Source of the DNA: Treponemataceae bacterium | GTDB taxonomy: Bacteria; Spirochaetota; Spirochaetia; Treponematales; Treponemataceae | NCBI GenBank assembly: GCA_024402435.1 | Contig: JAKSTU010000022.1 | Location: 1-41,538, forward strand | DNA length: 41,538 bases | Direction: 5' to 3' | Shown: positions 1 to 8,662 of the stretch, piece by piece | How the letters are laid out: every line of letters begins with the position of its first letter | How positions within the stretch are numbered: the stretch's first letter is position 1 | Translations under genes and position numbers: made by a program | The notes under the pieces: model-generated | The model's database searches: none | What the model was told of the DNA's origin: nothing | The model's input: the letters and a program-made list of their open reading frames with translations, nothing else

Positions 1-1061
1 TGTCCGATTTTGACACAGGTTCAGATGCGTCAGAAAGCGTAGCAGCTGATGACACGGATTTTGCAGTGACCGACACTGATGAAACTCCCGACACAATGAA
101 TGCGTTGTCAGATTCAGGCAACGAGCAGAAACCTGAAGAAGATCTTTTTGCAGGAATCGGCGACCTTTCTGATGACACTGCGGCCAGCATGTGGGGAAAC
201 AGTGACAACGACTTTGAACCGGAAAACAAAGGAGACTTTGATCTTCCGGACATGAACGACGGCTTGTCCGATTCTTTCGGTTCAGGAGACAATCTGGTGT
301 ACGCAGAAACAAGTTTTGATGACGGTCTTGATTTTGACACTTCCGGTTTGGACGGCAATACGGATGATGCTCCATTCTCTTTTGACGATTTGTCCGATTT
401 TGATCAGATTCCTGAAACTGCAGAACCGGAACCCTATGCAGCCTATTCACCGTCTTTTGACAACGATCTTTTTGCCGCAAATCTGGAAGAAGCTGAACGT
501 CATAATCACCGCCTGCTCCTGCCGGTAATAATCTGCGTTGTATGCGCAATCATTTCAGTTGCAGTACTTGGAATCACACTCTTTACATTGTGGGGCAGCA
601 AACCCGAAGAAGATGAAGTTGCTGAAGAAATTGTCGTAACAACGGAAGAAACAGAATTTCAGCGTCCTGTTGCAAAAGAAAATGAAATAATTGTATCCGA
701 TCAGGTATTCCTTCCTTCATTCCTGCAGACTGAAGAAAAGACAGCGGGTGCAAAGAACGTGCAGCCGGGCGTGTCAGACGGAACAGATTATGGAAACGCC
801 AGCCAAAGAACAGACAATACGATTTTCTTGAACAGCGGCAGCGTTTTTGCAGGCTCAGGATATTCAGGATCCGCGTCTTCAATGGAACTTGCTTTGCAGG
901 GACAGTATGTACGTTATAAAGTCAAATGGGGCGACACATTGTGGGACATTGCCAATTCATACTATCGGAATCCCTGGCTGTACTGGCGCATTGCAATGGT
1001 CAACAACATCACGAATCCCAATAAAATCGTTGCAGGTTCTTATATCATCATACCGGAATGA
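1..1061 (+). CDS. LysM-domain protein with one membrane span (5' partial)
   Basis: The reading frame is open from the first bases of the window, so the true start lies upstream; an in-frame GTG at 66 is only an internal candidate. The visible part has a long acidic N-terminal region rich in Asp, Ser and Phe, with repeated SDFD/FDD-like patches. One hydrophobic segment follows (about 28 residues, bases 510-594). A Thr/Glu-rich linker then leads to a C-terminal LysM domain (YKVKWGDTLWDIA through YIIIP). LysM binds peptidoglycan or chitin-like glycans. The likely topology is a cytoplasmic acidic domain and a periplasmic LysM, which is inferred. A lytic transglycosylase begins 3 bases after its stop, supporting a cell-wall role. 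It resembles spirochaetal LysM proteins of unknown function; no enzymatic domain is visible. Confidence 0.8.
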   Translation, partial: SDFDTGSDASESVAADDTDFAVTDTDETPDTMNALSDSGNEQKPEEDLFAGIGDLSDDTAASMWGNSDNDFEPENKGDFDLPDMNDGLSDSFGSGDNLVYAETSFDDGLDFDTSGLDGNTDDAPFSFDDLSDFDQIPETAEPEPYAAYSPSFDNDLFAANLEEAERHNHRLLLPVIICVVCAIISVAVLGITLFTLWGSKPEEDEVAEEIVVTTEETEFQRPVAKENEIIVSDQVFLPSFLQTEEKTAGAKNVQPGVSDGTDYGNASQRTDNTIFLNSGSVFAGSGYSGSASSMELALQGQYVRYKVKWGDTLWDIANSYYRNPWLYWRIAMVNNITNPNKIVAGSYIIIPE

Positions 1062-1064
1062 CCT

Positions 1065-3155
1065 TTGCTGAGTAAAAGACAAGTCATTATTTCAAGTTTT
1101 CTCCTGCCGCTGCTTTTTTTTGCAGCAATCGGTTTTTCCGGCTGTTCAAAAAAAGCGGAGCCCTTGGACAACACACTGTATTTTCAGGGTTTGGCGCTTG
1201 AAAATCAGGGAAAAAATTCCGAAGCCCGGGAAATGTTCCTGAAAGGATTTTCCAGATCGAATCATGATTTGGCGCGGCTTTGTCTTTTGAAACTGGATTT
1301 GAATCAATGTCTTGAAGCTCTGAAAAATCCTCTTTACAAAGACGACATTGATCTGCAGTGCCGTATTGCGGAGTTTCTTTACAAAAGTGATTCCGGAGAC
1401 AAATACAAAAAGATTCTGAATCTGATTCCTGAAGATTTTGGTGCATGGGAAAAAGACAATGAACTGGAAATGTACCGTTTGCTGTCCCTGTGGCAGACCG
1501 GAGATACGGCGGCTTTTCTGACCGAAACCGAACACTGGTTTTCTGAAAAAGTTTTTACTTCATGGCATAAAAAGTTTTTGGATGAAATTCCATTGGACAG
1601 CATTTTTTCTCTGACGGAAGAACTTCAGAACCTGATTCAGCTGCGCCTTTTTGTCTGGGAAGGAAATTATTCCTTTGCTTACAGAATTGCTTCGGACAAT
1701 CCGGAGGATTTTTTCGGGACTTGCGGCATTCAGGCTTTGTCTGATGTGGGAAAAGCTTTTCTGTACGGAAGCCCGGACAAAAAAACGGATGCAGTCAGAC
1801 TTGAAGAAATTGCTGCCTTGAACGAAGGTTCGGAAGTGGAAGCAGCCTTTATGGCTTATTTTTATGCCGGACGCCTTTTGTCAAAAGCAGGTTCCGGAAT
1901 GAATCAGCGGGCACAGAACAATTTTGCAAAAGCCATGAAAAACGCACCGGCAGAATACAATTATGACAATGCACTTTGGTATTACCTGACAACCTGTCTT
2001 GAAAAGTCAGAAGATGCGGCAGTGGATTCACTGAAAGAAAATGCCCATACCTGGAGCGATCCCTACTATTTTGATGATTTTCTTGATGATTTGTGCGGGG
2101 CTTTGTGCGAAAACCGGAAATGGGACAAAATCTACGAAATTCTGACATCTTGTGCCGCATATATGAGCGAAGATTCTTTGCAGAAATATTCCTACATTTG
2201 CGGTCGTCTGGTGCAGGAAAAACTGATTGAAGGAGAGCCTTTTATCCATCTGTTTGCGGATGCGGCGGAATGCAGAACACGTAGTTTTTCAAACTGGTAT
2301 TATCACATAATGGCACGCCGGCAGTTGGAATTGCCCTTTGAATCAGTTGACTGGCCGGAAAAACCTGCGGAAGCAGCGGAAAAAGAAGAAATGCTCAGAA
2401 ATGTTCTTCAGAATCCGGAATCTTCTTTGGCAGACAAATTGGCTTCCGGTGCACTTCTTTATGATCTGAAGAATCAGCTTGCGGAAACATGCACATCTTT
2501 TGGCGGAGAATTTTCCAAAGATGTACTTCTTGCGATTTTGGAAAAACTTGATGAATATGCCGACAAAGACAGGAATTTTTCCGGAAAAGCGGCAAGGCTT
2601 GCAATAAGTCTTGTGGAGCCGGAAAAAGGCGTAGATTCCACAGTCAAATATTTGTTTCCAAGATATTTCAGAAATGAAATCGAAGAGGCCTGCGCAAGTA
2701 CGGGTCTTTTTCCTTGGGTGATGTATGCGCTGGTCCGTTCTGAAAGTTATTTCGATGCAGGCGTTTTTTCCTCTGCCGGTGCCCAGGGACTGTGTCAGCT
2801 GATGTCCTCAACCGCAGAAGACATTGCGCGCAAGTTGCGGATCAAAGAATACAATCTGCTTGAGGCAAGGGACAGCGCGCTTTTCGGAGCATTCTATCTG
2901 AATGAACTTGTGGGGCGCCTTGACGGAAGCATTCTGGATGCAGCCATGTCATACAATGCGGGGATAAACCGGGTGCGACGGTGGAAACAGGCCAATGCTG
3001 ATTTGCCTCCGGACCTGTTCATTGAAACGGTGCCTTATGAAGAAACCCGGGAATATGCAAAGAAAATATTGTCCGGTTCCGTTGCCTACGGAGCATTGTA
3101 TTTCGGTATGAATCCTTTTGAAACCGCAGATCTGATATTGAATCTGAACAGCTGA
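1065..3155 (+). CDS. Lytic transglycosylase lipoprotein (SLT domain)
   Basis: The 696-residue product starts with a lipoprotein signal (hydrophobic segment, then FSGC), so it should be lipid-anchored in the envelope. Residues about 40-520 are helical and TPR-like, similar in layout to the superhelical part of Slt70. The C-terminal 140 residues are an SLT catalytic domain: VRSES holds the catalytic Glu560, followed by GLCQLMSSTA and SYNAG. Such enzymes cleave the MurNAc-GlcNAc bond of peptidoglycan to leave 1,6-anhydroMurNAc. The start is TTG at 1065, 3 bases after the LysM gene stop, with GGAA upstream; this is the start that keeps the whole signal peptide. The pair is probably co-transcribed and acts in wall remodelling. 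Confidence 0.88.
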   Translation: MLSKRQVIISSFLLPLLFFAAIGFSGCSKKAEPLDNTLYFQGLALENQGKNSEAREMFLKGFSRSNHDLARLCLLKLDLNQCLEALKNPLYKDDIDLQCRIAEFLYKSDSGDKYKKILNLIPEDFGAWEKDNELEMYRLLSLWQTGDTAAFLTETEHWFSEKVFTSWHKKFLDEIPLDSIFSLTEELQNLIQLRLFVWEGNYSFAYRIASDNPEDFFGTCGIQALSDVGKAFLYGSPDKKTDAVRLEEIAALNEGSEVEAAFMAYFYAGRLLSKAGSGMNQRAQNNFAKAMKNAPAEYNYDNALWYYLTTCLEKSEDAAVDSLKENAHTWSDPYYFDDFLDDLCGALCENRKWDKIYEILTSCAAYMSEDSLQKYSYICGRLVQEKLIEGEPFIHLFADAAECRTRSFSNWYYHIMARRQLELPFESVDWPEKPAEAAEKEEMLRNVLQNPESSLADKLASGALLYDLKNQLAETCTSFGGEFSKDVLLAILEKLDEYADKDRNFSGKAARLAISLVEPEKGVDSTVKYLFPRYFRNEIEEACASTGLFPWVMYALVRSESYFDAGVFSSAGAQGLCQLMSSTAEDIARKLRIKEYNLLEARDSALFGAFYLNELVGRLDGSILDAAMSYNAGINRVRRWKQANADLPPDLFIETVPYEETREYAKKILSGSVAYGALYFGMNPFETADLILNLNS

Positions 3156-3196
3156 TGAAATCTCGCAGCTGAATCAATCATAAGATATTTTATTTA

Positions 3197-3225
3197 TTGC
3201 GGAGCCATAAAAACCGCGGTAAATT
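3197..3225 (+). promoter_or_regulatory. Sigma-70-type promoter of the deacetylase, probably leaderless
   Basis: TTGCGG (3197-3202), a 17-base spacer and TAAATT (3220-3225) end only 6 bases before the ATG at 3232. No Shine-Dalgarno sequence is present, so transcription would start at or next to the start codon. Confidence 0.5.
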
Positions 3226-3231
3226 GAAATC

Positions 3232-3948
3232 ATGAATTTTTTGACAACTTCTTATCTTACAATCGACGATGTACCAACAGTTCGGACACCGTCTATCATT
3301 GATTTTCTGGAACAGAGGAACATTGTTCCGGTTATGTTCTGCTGGGGTACCCGGCTTGAAGAAAATGTTGAGCAGGCTGTTTACGCTTTGCATCATGGGG
3401 CAATTCTCCAGAACCACAGCTGGACGCATCCCCATTTTTCAGAACTGACTTTGGAACAGGCAAAGGAGGAAATCTTCAAAACTGAAGAACTCCTTGAAAA
3501 AGTGTACGAAAAAGCCGGAGTTCAGCGGCCTTACAAGCTGTTCCGCTTCCCATACGGTGATCAGGGCGGAGCAATCCGTGAGGAACTTCAGAATTTTCTT
3601 GCAGAGCAGGGATTCTGTGCCATTGATGACAGCAATTTTGCAGAAGAAGACAAATTCAACCACAGGGATGTGCTTTGGACTTTTGATTATCAGGAATACA
3701 ATATCCGGCCGAACAGCGGTTTTACTGCGGAAAACGTAAAAAAACTTGTTGACGGTTTTGTTGCAAAAATGCAGGCAAGAGACAAAGGCCGCCTTGAAAA
3801 ACTGTCTGACAAAGTTCCGGCAGAGAATCTCTTCCTGATTCATGATCATCTGGAAACGGAAGAATGCTGTCCCGGATATTTTGAAGCCCAGATCAAAATG
3901 ATGGAAAATGCCGGCGTAGTTTTTGTTCCGCCCAAAGCAAAAGCATAA
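3232..3948 (+). CDS. Polysaccharide deacetylase (NodB-fold, CE4-like)
   Basis: This 238-residue protein has the NodB catalytic motifs. Motif 1 is TIDD (catalytic and metal Asp12-Asp13), motif 2 is HSWTH (metal ligands His62 and His66) and motif 3 is RFPYG (Arg105). The family removes N- or O-acetyl groups from peptidoglycan, chitin oligomers or related glycans with a bound divalent metal. No signal peptide is visible, so either it acts in the cytoplasm on a soluble substrate or its export is unrecognised. It follows the lytic transglycosylase by 76 bases but appears to have its own promoter. It converges on the SGNH esterase gene with 16 bases between the stops. The exact substrate cannot be told from the sequence. 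Confidence 0.82.
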   Translation: MNFLTTSYLTIDDVPTVRTPSIIDFLEQRNIVPVMFCWGTRLEENVEQAVYALHHGAILQNHSWTHPHFSELTLEQAKEEIFKTEELLEKVYEKAGVQRPYKLFRFPYGDQGGAIREELQNFLAEQGFCAIDDSNFAEEDKFNHRDVLWTFDYQEYNIRPNSGFTAENVKKLVDGFVAKMQARDKGRLEKLSDKVPAENLFLIHDHLETEECCPGYFEAQIKMMENAGVVFVPPKAKA

Positions 3949-3964
3949 AAACTGGAAATCTTTG

Positions 3965-4741
3965 TCAGCGCAGGGCTGCAAAAAGGGGCTGGTACTCAGG
4001 GAATTTTCCGCTTTGTGCCAGTTCTTTCAGTCCTTCCGCTGCACATCTGCTCATGTAGTGTGCACCCATAGGCCGCAAGTGTGTATTGTCGTTGCGGCTT
4101 TCAGGAAAATTCTCATACATGTCAGCATCAAAGTTCATGAACAGCAGTCTGCTTTTTTCAGGGCCAAAGGCTGCAATCACTTCTGCAGATCTTTGAGTCA
4201 TGTCCACACAGGGAACGTTCAGTTCTTCTGCACATTCAATCATTGCCCGCTGGTAAGGTGCGTGGCTGTTCAGAATTGTCCCGCAGATTGTTTCGCTTCC
4301 GAAATTCATTCCGTCTTTTGAACTTGAAGTATCATTTACAGTGCCGTTTCCGGATGCGCTTTGTTCGCAAAGGAAAAGCCGTCGGCTTATGGGCGTAAAA
4401 AAAACAGGCAGACAATGCTTTTTGCGTGCCTCTTCTGCAAAGAAACGCAGATTGTCTTTGTAAGCTCCGTCCGGGTCTGTGTAGCGTTCCGGATCAGCAG
4501 CTTTTTCGTCATTGTGTCCGAACTGAACAAAAAGAAAATCACCGGCCTCCGCAAAGGAAAGAGCTTCTGCAAAACGTCCTTCTGCAATAAAACTTTTTGA
4601 ACTCCGTGCGTTCCGTGCAAAATTACGGATATGAACATCATGTGCCAGAAACCGCGGAAGTTCCTGAATCCATCCGGTCTGCGGCCATGTGCCTGCAGGA
4701 TTCGGCTGCATTGTCGAGTCCCCTATGCTGATAATTTTCAT
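3965..4741 (-). CDS. SGNH-hydrolase esterase, rhamnogalacturonan acetylesterase-like (CE12)
   Basis: The 258-residue protein carries the SGNH blocks: GDST near the N-terminus (nucleophile Ser9), GHND (oxyanion Asn) and a C-terminal DNTHL holding the catalytic Asp/His pair. The GDST/GHND/DxTH combination fits family CE12 esterases, which remove acetyl groups from pectin rhamnogalacturonan. There is no signal peptide, which suggests work on imported oligosaccharides. Its ATG overlaps the trkH stop by 4 bases, with GGAAGGG as ribosome binding site, so it is the last gene of the trkA-trkH unit. That pairing with potassium uptake has no obvious functional logic. Other SGNH deacetylases (xylan, lipid) remain possible. 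Confidence 0.78.
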   Translation of the reverse strand: MKIISIGDSTMQPNPAGTWPQTGWIQELPRFLAHDVHIRNFARNARSSKSFIAEGRFAEALSFAEAGDFLFVQFGHNDEKAADPERYTDPDGAYKDNLRFFAEEARKKHCLPVFFTPISRRLFLCEQSASGNGTVNDTSSSKDGMNFGSETICGTILNSHAPYQRAMIECAEELNVPCVDMTQRSAEVIAAFGPEKSRLLFMNFDADMYENFPESRNDNTHLRPMGAHYMSRCAAEGLKELAQSGKFPEYQPLFAALR

Positions 4742-6189
4742 CTTTTGCCCTTCCAGAATGCAGGTGAGAAATAAATAATCATTGTGTAAAGTTCAAGACG
4801 GCCTGCAATCATGGCAAAGCAGAACCACAGTTTTGAAAGGCCGCCGAAAAAGCTGAAATTGTCCACAGGGCTTATCATGTTGAAACCGGGACCGATGTTT
4901 CCGACCAGAGTCATTCCGGTGGTAAGTGCCGTAAAAGGATCAACATTGTTGAAAGAGGCGACGATTGCAGTAATTCCTATCAATGCGAAATATGCAAAAA
5001 GAAAACTTCCCACACTGTTTACAAGATCGCTTCTGGCAGCCCGTCCGTTTATGCGGATTGTGAAAACTCCGTGGGGATGAATCATTCTGTTCATTTCAAC
5101 ATTCATCTGTTTGCCGAGAATAAGCCAGCGGATGATTTTTACACCACCGGCAGTGGATCCTGAACAGGCACCGATAAGCATCAGCGCAAAAATGATCATT
5201 TGTGAAAAGGCCGGCCAGTCACAATAGTTGGCATTTGCAAATCCTGTGGTAGAAATAATGGAAACCGCCTGAAATGCCGCATATCTGAGTGATTGGAAAA
5301 AATTGCCGTATTTGGGCAGAATATTGAAAGTGATGCCGAGAATGGAAATCACAAGAATCCATATATAAGCTTTGAATTCTGAATTGGAGGCAACTTCTTT
5401 TGCCCGCCGCATGAAAAGGTAGTAATAAAGACTGAAGTTGACACCTGAAAGTGCCATGAACACGATGCAGATCCAGTCAACCGCAACTGAGTTGTATCCG
5501 CCGACGCTGGCATTTTTGCAGGAAAAACCGCCTGTGCCCAAAGTAGAAAAAGTGTGCATCAGCGCGTCAATAAAATCCATTCCTGCAAGCATCAGAAGCA
5601 ATGTCTGAAGAACTGTAAAGCCGAAGTAGATGAACCACAGAATTTTTGCGGTCATTGTGATTGTAGGCGTAATTTTGCCTTTTTCAGGGCCTGTGGTTTC
5701 GGCTTTTATCAGCTGGAACCCGCCGACGCCAAAAAGGGGAAGCAATGCAACAGTGAGTGCTACGATACCCATTCCGCCCAACCAGTGCATCTGACAGCGC
5801 CACAAATTAAGTGAGCGGGGAAGACTTTCCAGTTCGCCCAGAACAGTTGAACCGGTTGTAGTAAAACCTGACACACTTTCAAAAATTGCATCGGGAACTG
5901 TAGGAAAAGCGCCTGAAAAATAAAGCGGGACAGCTCCGATAAGACTGGCAGTAACCCAACAAAGGGCAACTGCTACAAAACTTGAACGGGAAGAAAGACT
6001 GAATTTGCTGTTGCGCCCCACAAGAAGAAAAATCAGTCCTACAAGGATTCCCACACCCATGGTGACTGCAAAAGGCAGAATCATTCCTGTTTCGCCCAAA
6101 ATACACGCCACAGTGAGTGGAATGACCATGGTAATTGAAATGACTGCAAGAACCAGGGCATTCATCCTGATTACGGAAAAGGCGCTCAA
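4738..6189 (-). CDS. trkH: Trk-type potassium uptake channel subunit TrkH
   Basis: The 483-residue integral membrane protein has the four pore-loop repeats of the TrkH/KtrB family: SGFTTTGST, STLGTGGFS, SIISTTGFAN and LVGNIGPGF, the glycines forming the K+ filter. It translocates K+ across the inner membrane and is gated by the TrkA ring. The preferred start is TTG at 6189, with GGAGG 6 bases upstream; it overlaps the trkA stop in a TTGA arrangement, so the genes are translationally coupled. An ATG at 6165 is an alternative. The order trkA-trkH with overlapping ends supports one complex. Confidence 0.93.
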   Translation of the reverse strand: MSAFSVIRMNALVLAVISITMVIPLTVACILGETGMILPFAVTMGVGILVGLIFLLVGRNSKFSLSSRSSFVAVALCWVTASLIGAVPLYFSGAFPTVPDAIFESVSGFTTTGSTVLGELESLPRSLNLWRCQMHWLGGMGIVALTVALLPLFGVGGFQLIKAETTGPEKGKITPTITMTAKILWFIYFGFTVLQTLLLMLAGMDFIDALMHTFSTLGTGGFSCKNASVGGYNSVAVDWICIVFMALSGVNFSLYYYLFMRRAKEVASNSEFKAYIWILVISILGITFNILPKYGNFFQSLRYAAFQAVSIISTTGFANANYCDWPAFSQMIIFALMLIGACSGSTAGGVKIIRWLILGKQMNVEMNRMIHPHGVFTIRINGRAARSDLVNSVGSFLFAYFALIGITAIVASFNNVDPFTALTTGMTLVGNIGPGFNMISPVDNFSFFGGLSKLWFCFAMIAGRLELYTMIIYFSPAFWKGKR

Positions 6190-7790
6190 CGGATTCCTCC
6201 GCGTTTCTCAAAGAATGAAGTTCCTTTGTCGATTACTTTTCCGATGGGACCGGCGATTTCAGGAACAGTTTTTGCCGCAGGAGAAGAGTCTGCAGCGGGG
6301 GCAGCAGTTGCGGGAATTTCGGCAGCGTTTGATGCAGCGGAAGCTTCTGCAGACACTGTTTTGTCCGTGATGCCGAACTTTTGGAGCACCCGCATGTTTT
6401 CTTCGGTGTAGACAATCATGATCAGTTTGTCACCGGCTTCAAGCACCGTGTTTCCGCCCGGAACCGAAAAATTCGCTTCGTCAGGGCTTTTGCAGAGCAG
6501 AATCAGGAATGCTCCGGCTTCTGCAATGTCTTTCAGACATTTTCCGCGTACAGGAGCATTTTCCGGCAGTTCAATCTCAAGGATTTCAAGGTCACCGTCA
6601 GACACGGTATGAATGCCTGTAACGCTTGTTCCACGCAGATGGCTCAGAATGCTGTCAATTACGGCGTCCCGGATCGGAACAGCAACATCAATGCCTATAT
6701 TCCGCGAAATTCCTGCATAACCGCTGCTGGTAACAAGACAGACGGTCTTTTTTACGCCCAAGGATTTAAGATATGAAGAAGCAATCATGTTTTTTTCATG
6801 GTTGCGGGTTGCTGCTATTACAAGATCAAAAGAGGCAATGTTTTCCTCTTCAATGATTCCCTCGTCAGTAATGTCCGCATGACAGATGCTGGCAGAAGGG
6901 AACTTTTCCGCTGCGGTGGCGGCCTGTTTTTCATCAGGTTCAATAATCAGGAATTCCTGCTGAAGTTTCTGCTGAATTCCGAAAAGCCTTTTGAAAAGGG
7001 ATGATTTTTTTTCTTTGAGAAGTTTTTCTGCAATGCAGGTACCTATTCTGCCGGCACCCAGAAGTGCAATTTTACGGAATGTCTGCATTTCCGAGCCGCA
7101 GAGCCTGGTAAATTCTGCAACGCAATTCCGCTTTGTAAGAATGCCGATTCTGTCACCGGCTTCAAGAACTGTAGGTCCTGAAGGCAAAGAAGCCACGCCG
7201 GCCTTTTCAACAAAAGCAACAAGAAAGGGCACTTGAGTAAGTGTCCGGATATTCTGGATTGAAACGCCGGCAAAAGAACTGTCCGGCTCCACGGTAATTT
7301 GGGTAAGTTCAAAGTCTGAATCTTCAAAATCCATTACTTCGGACAAAGCACCGTGTTCAACTGCACCGACAATTGCATCGGCTGCTTCAACATCAGGATG
7401 CACCATGAAGTCGATTCCATAAAGATGACCACGGTTTTCAGCCTGATTTTTTGAACCCGCGGCCACAGCTTCGGCATAATAGTCGTAATTGCGGACACGG
7501 GCAATTTTTGTAATTTTGGGATAAACGGAGTTTACCAGCGAACATGTAATCATATTCACTTCGTCGGAGTCAGTTACTGCAACAATTGCATCGGCTTTTG
7601 AAATGCCGGCTTCTTCAAGTGTAACCAGACTGTTCCCGTTTGCCTGCATAACCATGCAGTCCAGACGGTTTGAAGCATGCCGGACGGTTTCTTCGTCGCT
7701 TTCAATAAGAATAACGTCGTTTTTATCCTGAATAAGCCGCTTTGCCAGCTGTATGCCGGTGAATCCGGCTCCAACGATAATGATTTTCAT
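6186..7790 (-). CDS. trkA: Trk potassium uptake regulatory subunit TrkA
   Basis: The protein of 534 residues has two tandem RCK modules. Each begins with a Rossmann nucleotide-binding motif (GAGFTGIQLAKRL at the N-terminus and LLGAGRIGTCIAEKLL in the middle) and is followed by a TrkA_C domain. TrkA binds NAD(H) and ATP/ADP and gates TrkH. It is longer than the roughly 450 residues usual for two-module TrkA. The extra part is about 55 C-terminal residues, an Ala/Pro-rich low-complexity linker ending in a basic, Gly-rich tail. That tail has no recognised domain. It starts 12 bases after the stop of the ECF gene and overlaps trkH by 4 bases. No good ribosome binding site lies directly before the ATG, so translation may depend on the upstream gene. 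Confidence 0.92.
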   Translation of the reverse strand: MKIIIVGAGFTGIQLAKRLIQDKNDVILIESDEETVRHASNRLDCMVMQANGNSLVTLEEAGISKADAIVAVTDSDEVNMITCSLVNSVYPKITKIARVRNYDYYAEAVAAGSKNQAENRGHLYGIDFMVHPDVEAADAIVGAVEHGALSEVMDFEDSDFELTQITVEPDSSFAGVSIQNIRTLTQVPFLVAFVEKAGVASLPSGPTVLEAGDRIGILTKRNCVAEFTRLCGSEMQTFRKIALLGAGRIGTCIAEKLLKEKKSSLFKRLFGIQQKLQQEFLIIEPDEKQAATAAEKFPSASICHADITDEGIIEEENIASFDLVIAATRNHEKNMIASSYLKSLGVKKTVCLVTSSGYAGISRNIGIDVAVPIRDAVIDSILSHLRGTSVTGIHTVSDGDLEILEIELPENAPVRGKCLKDIAEAGAFLILLCKSPDEANFSVPGGNTVLEAGDKLIMIVYTEENMRVLQKFGITDKTVSAEASAASNAAEIPATAAPAADSSPAAKTVPEIAGPIGKVIDKGTSFFEKRGGIR

Positions 7791-7802
7791 GTTATGTCTG
7801 TC

Positions 7803-8414
7803 TTATTCCTCTTCGGATTCTGAATTCAACCGTGATTTCTTGTTCTTTCCGGCAGCTTTCCAAATCAGAATGACTGCAATACAGATGATTACGGCAGCAG
7901 CTGCTTCAAGAAGACTGTTGGAAACAAGAACTGTCCATACAACTTCCCAAGTGATTGCCTTATAAATGACAACCAGAGAACCCAGTACCAGAACTGTGTT
8001 TACCAGTGTGCCTGCAAAAGCTGCGATTCCGTCACCAATAATCGGGAGTGCGCCGTTTTTTGAAGACTGGAAAGGTTTAGCCACAAAATAAACAGCGGGA
8101 GCAATCAGAATGCGGGGCAGAACTGATACCACAGGGTTTACGAAAAGAAGATCCAGTCCTGTGCCTTGTGTAGCTGCAAGAATCAGTGATGTAAGACCGA
8201 AAATTGCACCGATGCACATACCGGGAATAAGTCCGAAAAGAAGTGTTCCCAAAATTACGGGAACGTGAAGAATAGTGATTGAAGCGCCTGAAAACCACGG
8301 AATCATTCCGAGGCGTGTAAATCCGAAAAGAACTGTAAGTGCGCCCAGGGCACCTACTGCTGCAATGTTTTTAAGACGTTTTGTTTTTTTTGCTGAGTTG
8401 ATCTGTTCTGACAT
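7803..8414 (-). CDS. ECF-transporter substrate-binding (S) membrane protein
   Basis: About 203 residues with five or six hydrophobic segments and the small-vitamin-binder layout: a short charged N-terminus, a first helix, and a loop with GLIPGMCIGAIFGLTSL. S components capture a vitamin or cofactor precursor and work with a shared EcfA/EcfT energy module encoded elsewhere. The substrate is not readable; pantothenate-type or similar S proteins are the closest layout I recognise. Start choice: the frame continues upstream to a TTG at 8450, but only the ATG at 8414 has a ribosome binding site (AGGA, 7 bases away). A hydrophilic Lys/Glu tail ends the protein. Sharing a unit with trkA is odd. Confidence 0.72.
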   Translation of the reverse strand: MSEQINSAKKTKRLKNIAAVGALGALTVLFGFTRLGMIPWFSGASITILHVPVILGTLLFGLIPGMCIGAIFGLTSLILAATQGTGLDLLFVNPVVSVLPRILIAPAVYFVAKPFQSSKNGALPIIGDGIAAFAGTLVNTVLVLGSLVVIYKAITWEVVWTVLVSNSLLEAAAAVIICIAVILIWKAAGKNKKSRLNSESEEE

Positions 8415-8443
8415 GTTTTGTTCCTGGTCCATAAAATAATTAG

Positions 8444-8476
8444 AGTACAAACGGCATCTTGAAAAAGGTCAAGATG
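8444..8476 (-). promoter_or_regulatory. Promoter of the ECF-trkA-trkH unit with overlapping palindrome
   Basis: Read on the minus strand, TTGACC (8467-8472), a 17-base spacer and TGTACT (8444-8449) form a promoter about 30 bases before the ATG at 8414. A perfect inverted repeat, CATCTTGA-6-TCAAGATG (8455-8476), covers the -35 and much of the spacer, so it could be an operator or, if transcribed from further upstream, a hairpin. Confidence 0.5.
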
Positions 8477-8662
8477 TCTGACGGATCCAGAGCTGCTGAA
8501 TCCGCGCGGATTCTGAATACCGCATTTTTTGAAGGAGATCCGTAACCGAAGTTCAGGAGCCTTCTCATTAAAACAATGGGGATGCCCGAATCGGACAATC
8601 CCCAGAATCGTCAGTCAGGACAAGAAAAACCTGACTGACTTTGGCTTAGACCGATCAGCCGA
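8477..8662 (-). other. Structured intergenic region, possible RNA leader of unknown class
   Basis: Between the 5'-nucleotidase and the ECF gene lie several perfect inverted repeats. There is a 10-bp stem GTCAGTCAGG/CCTGACTGAC (8610-8639), a stem GGGGAT/ATCCCC with an inner CCG/CGG (8578-8603), and a 16-base palindrome GAATCCGCGCGGATTC (8498-8513). The first stem may help end the 5'-nucleotidase transcript but lacks a T-run. I could not match the conserved cores of TPP, FMN, cobalamin, preQ1 or THF riboswitches. No convincing coding region was found here. Confidence 0.4.

Noticed and set aside
3319..3331. GAACATTGTTC as a Bacillus-type LexA box
   Set aside because: The spacer is 3 rather than 4 bases and it lies inside the deacetylase coding sequence.
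8477..8640. TPP, FMN, cobalamin, preQ1 or THF riboswitch before the ECF gene
   Set aside because: I looked for the conserved cores of these classes and found none, so only a structured region is reported.
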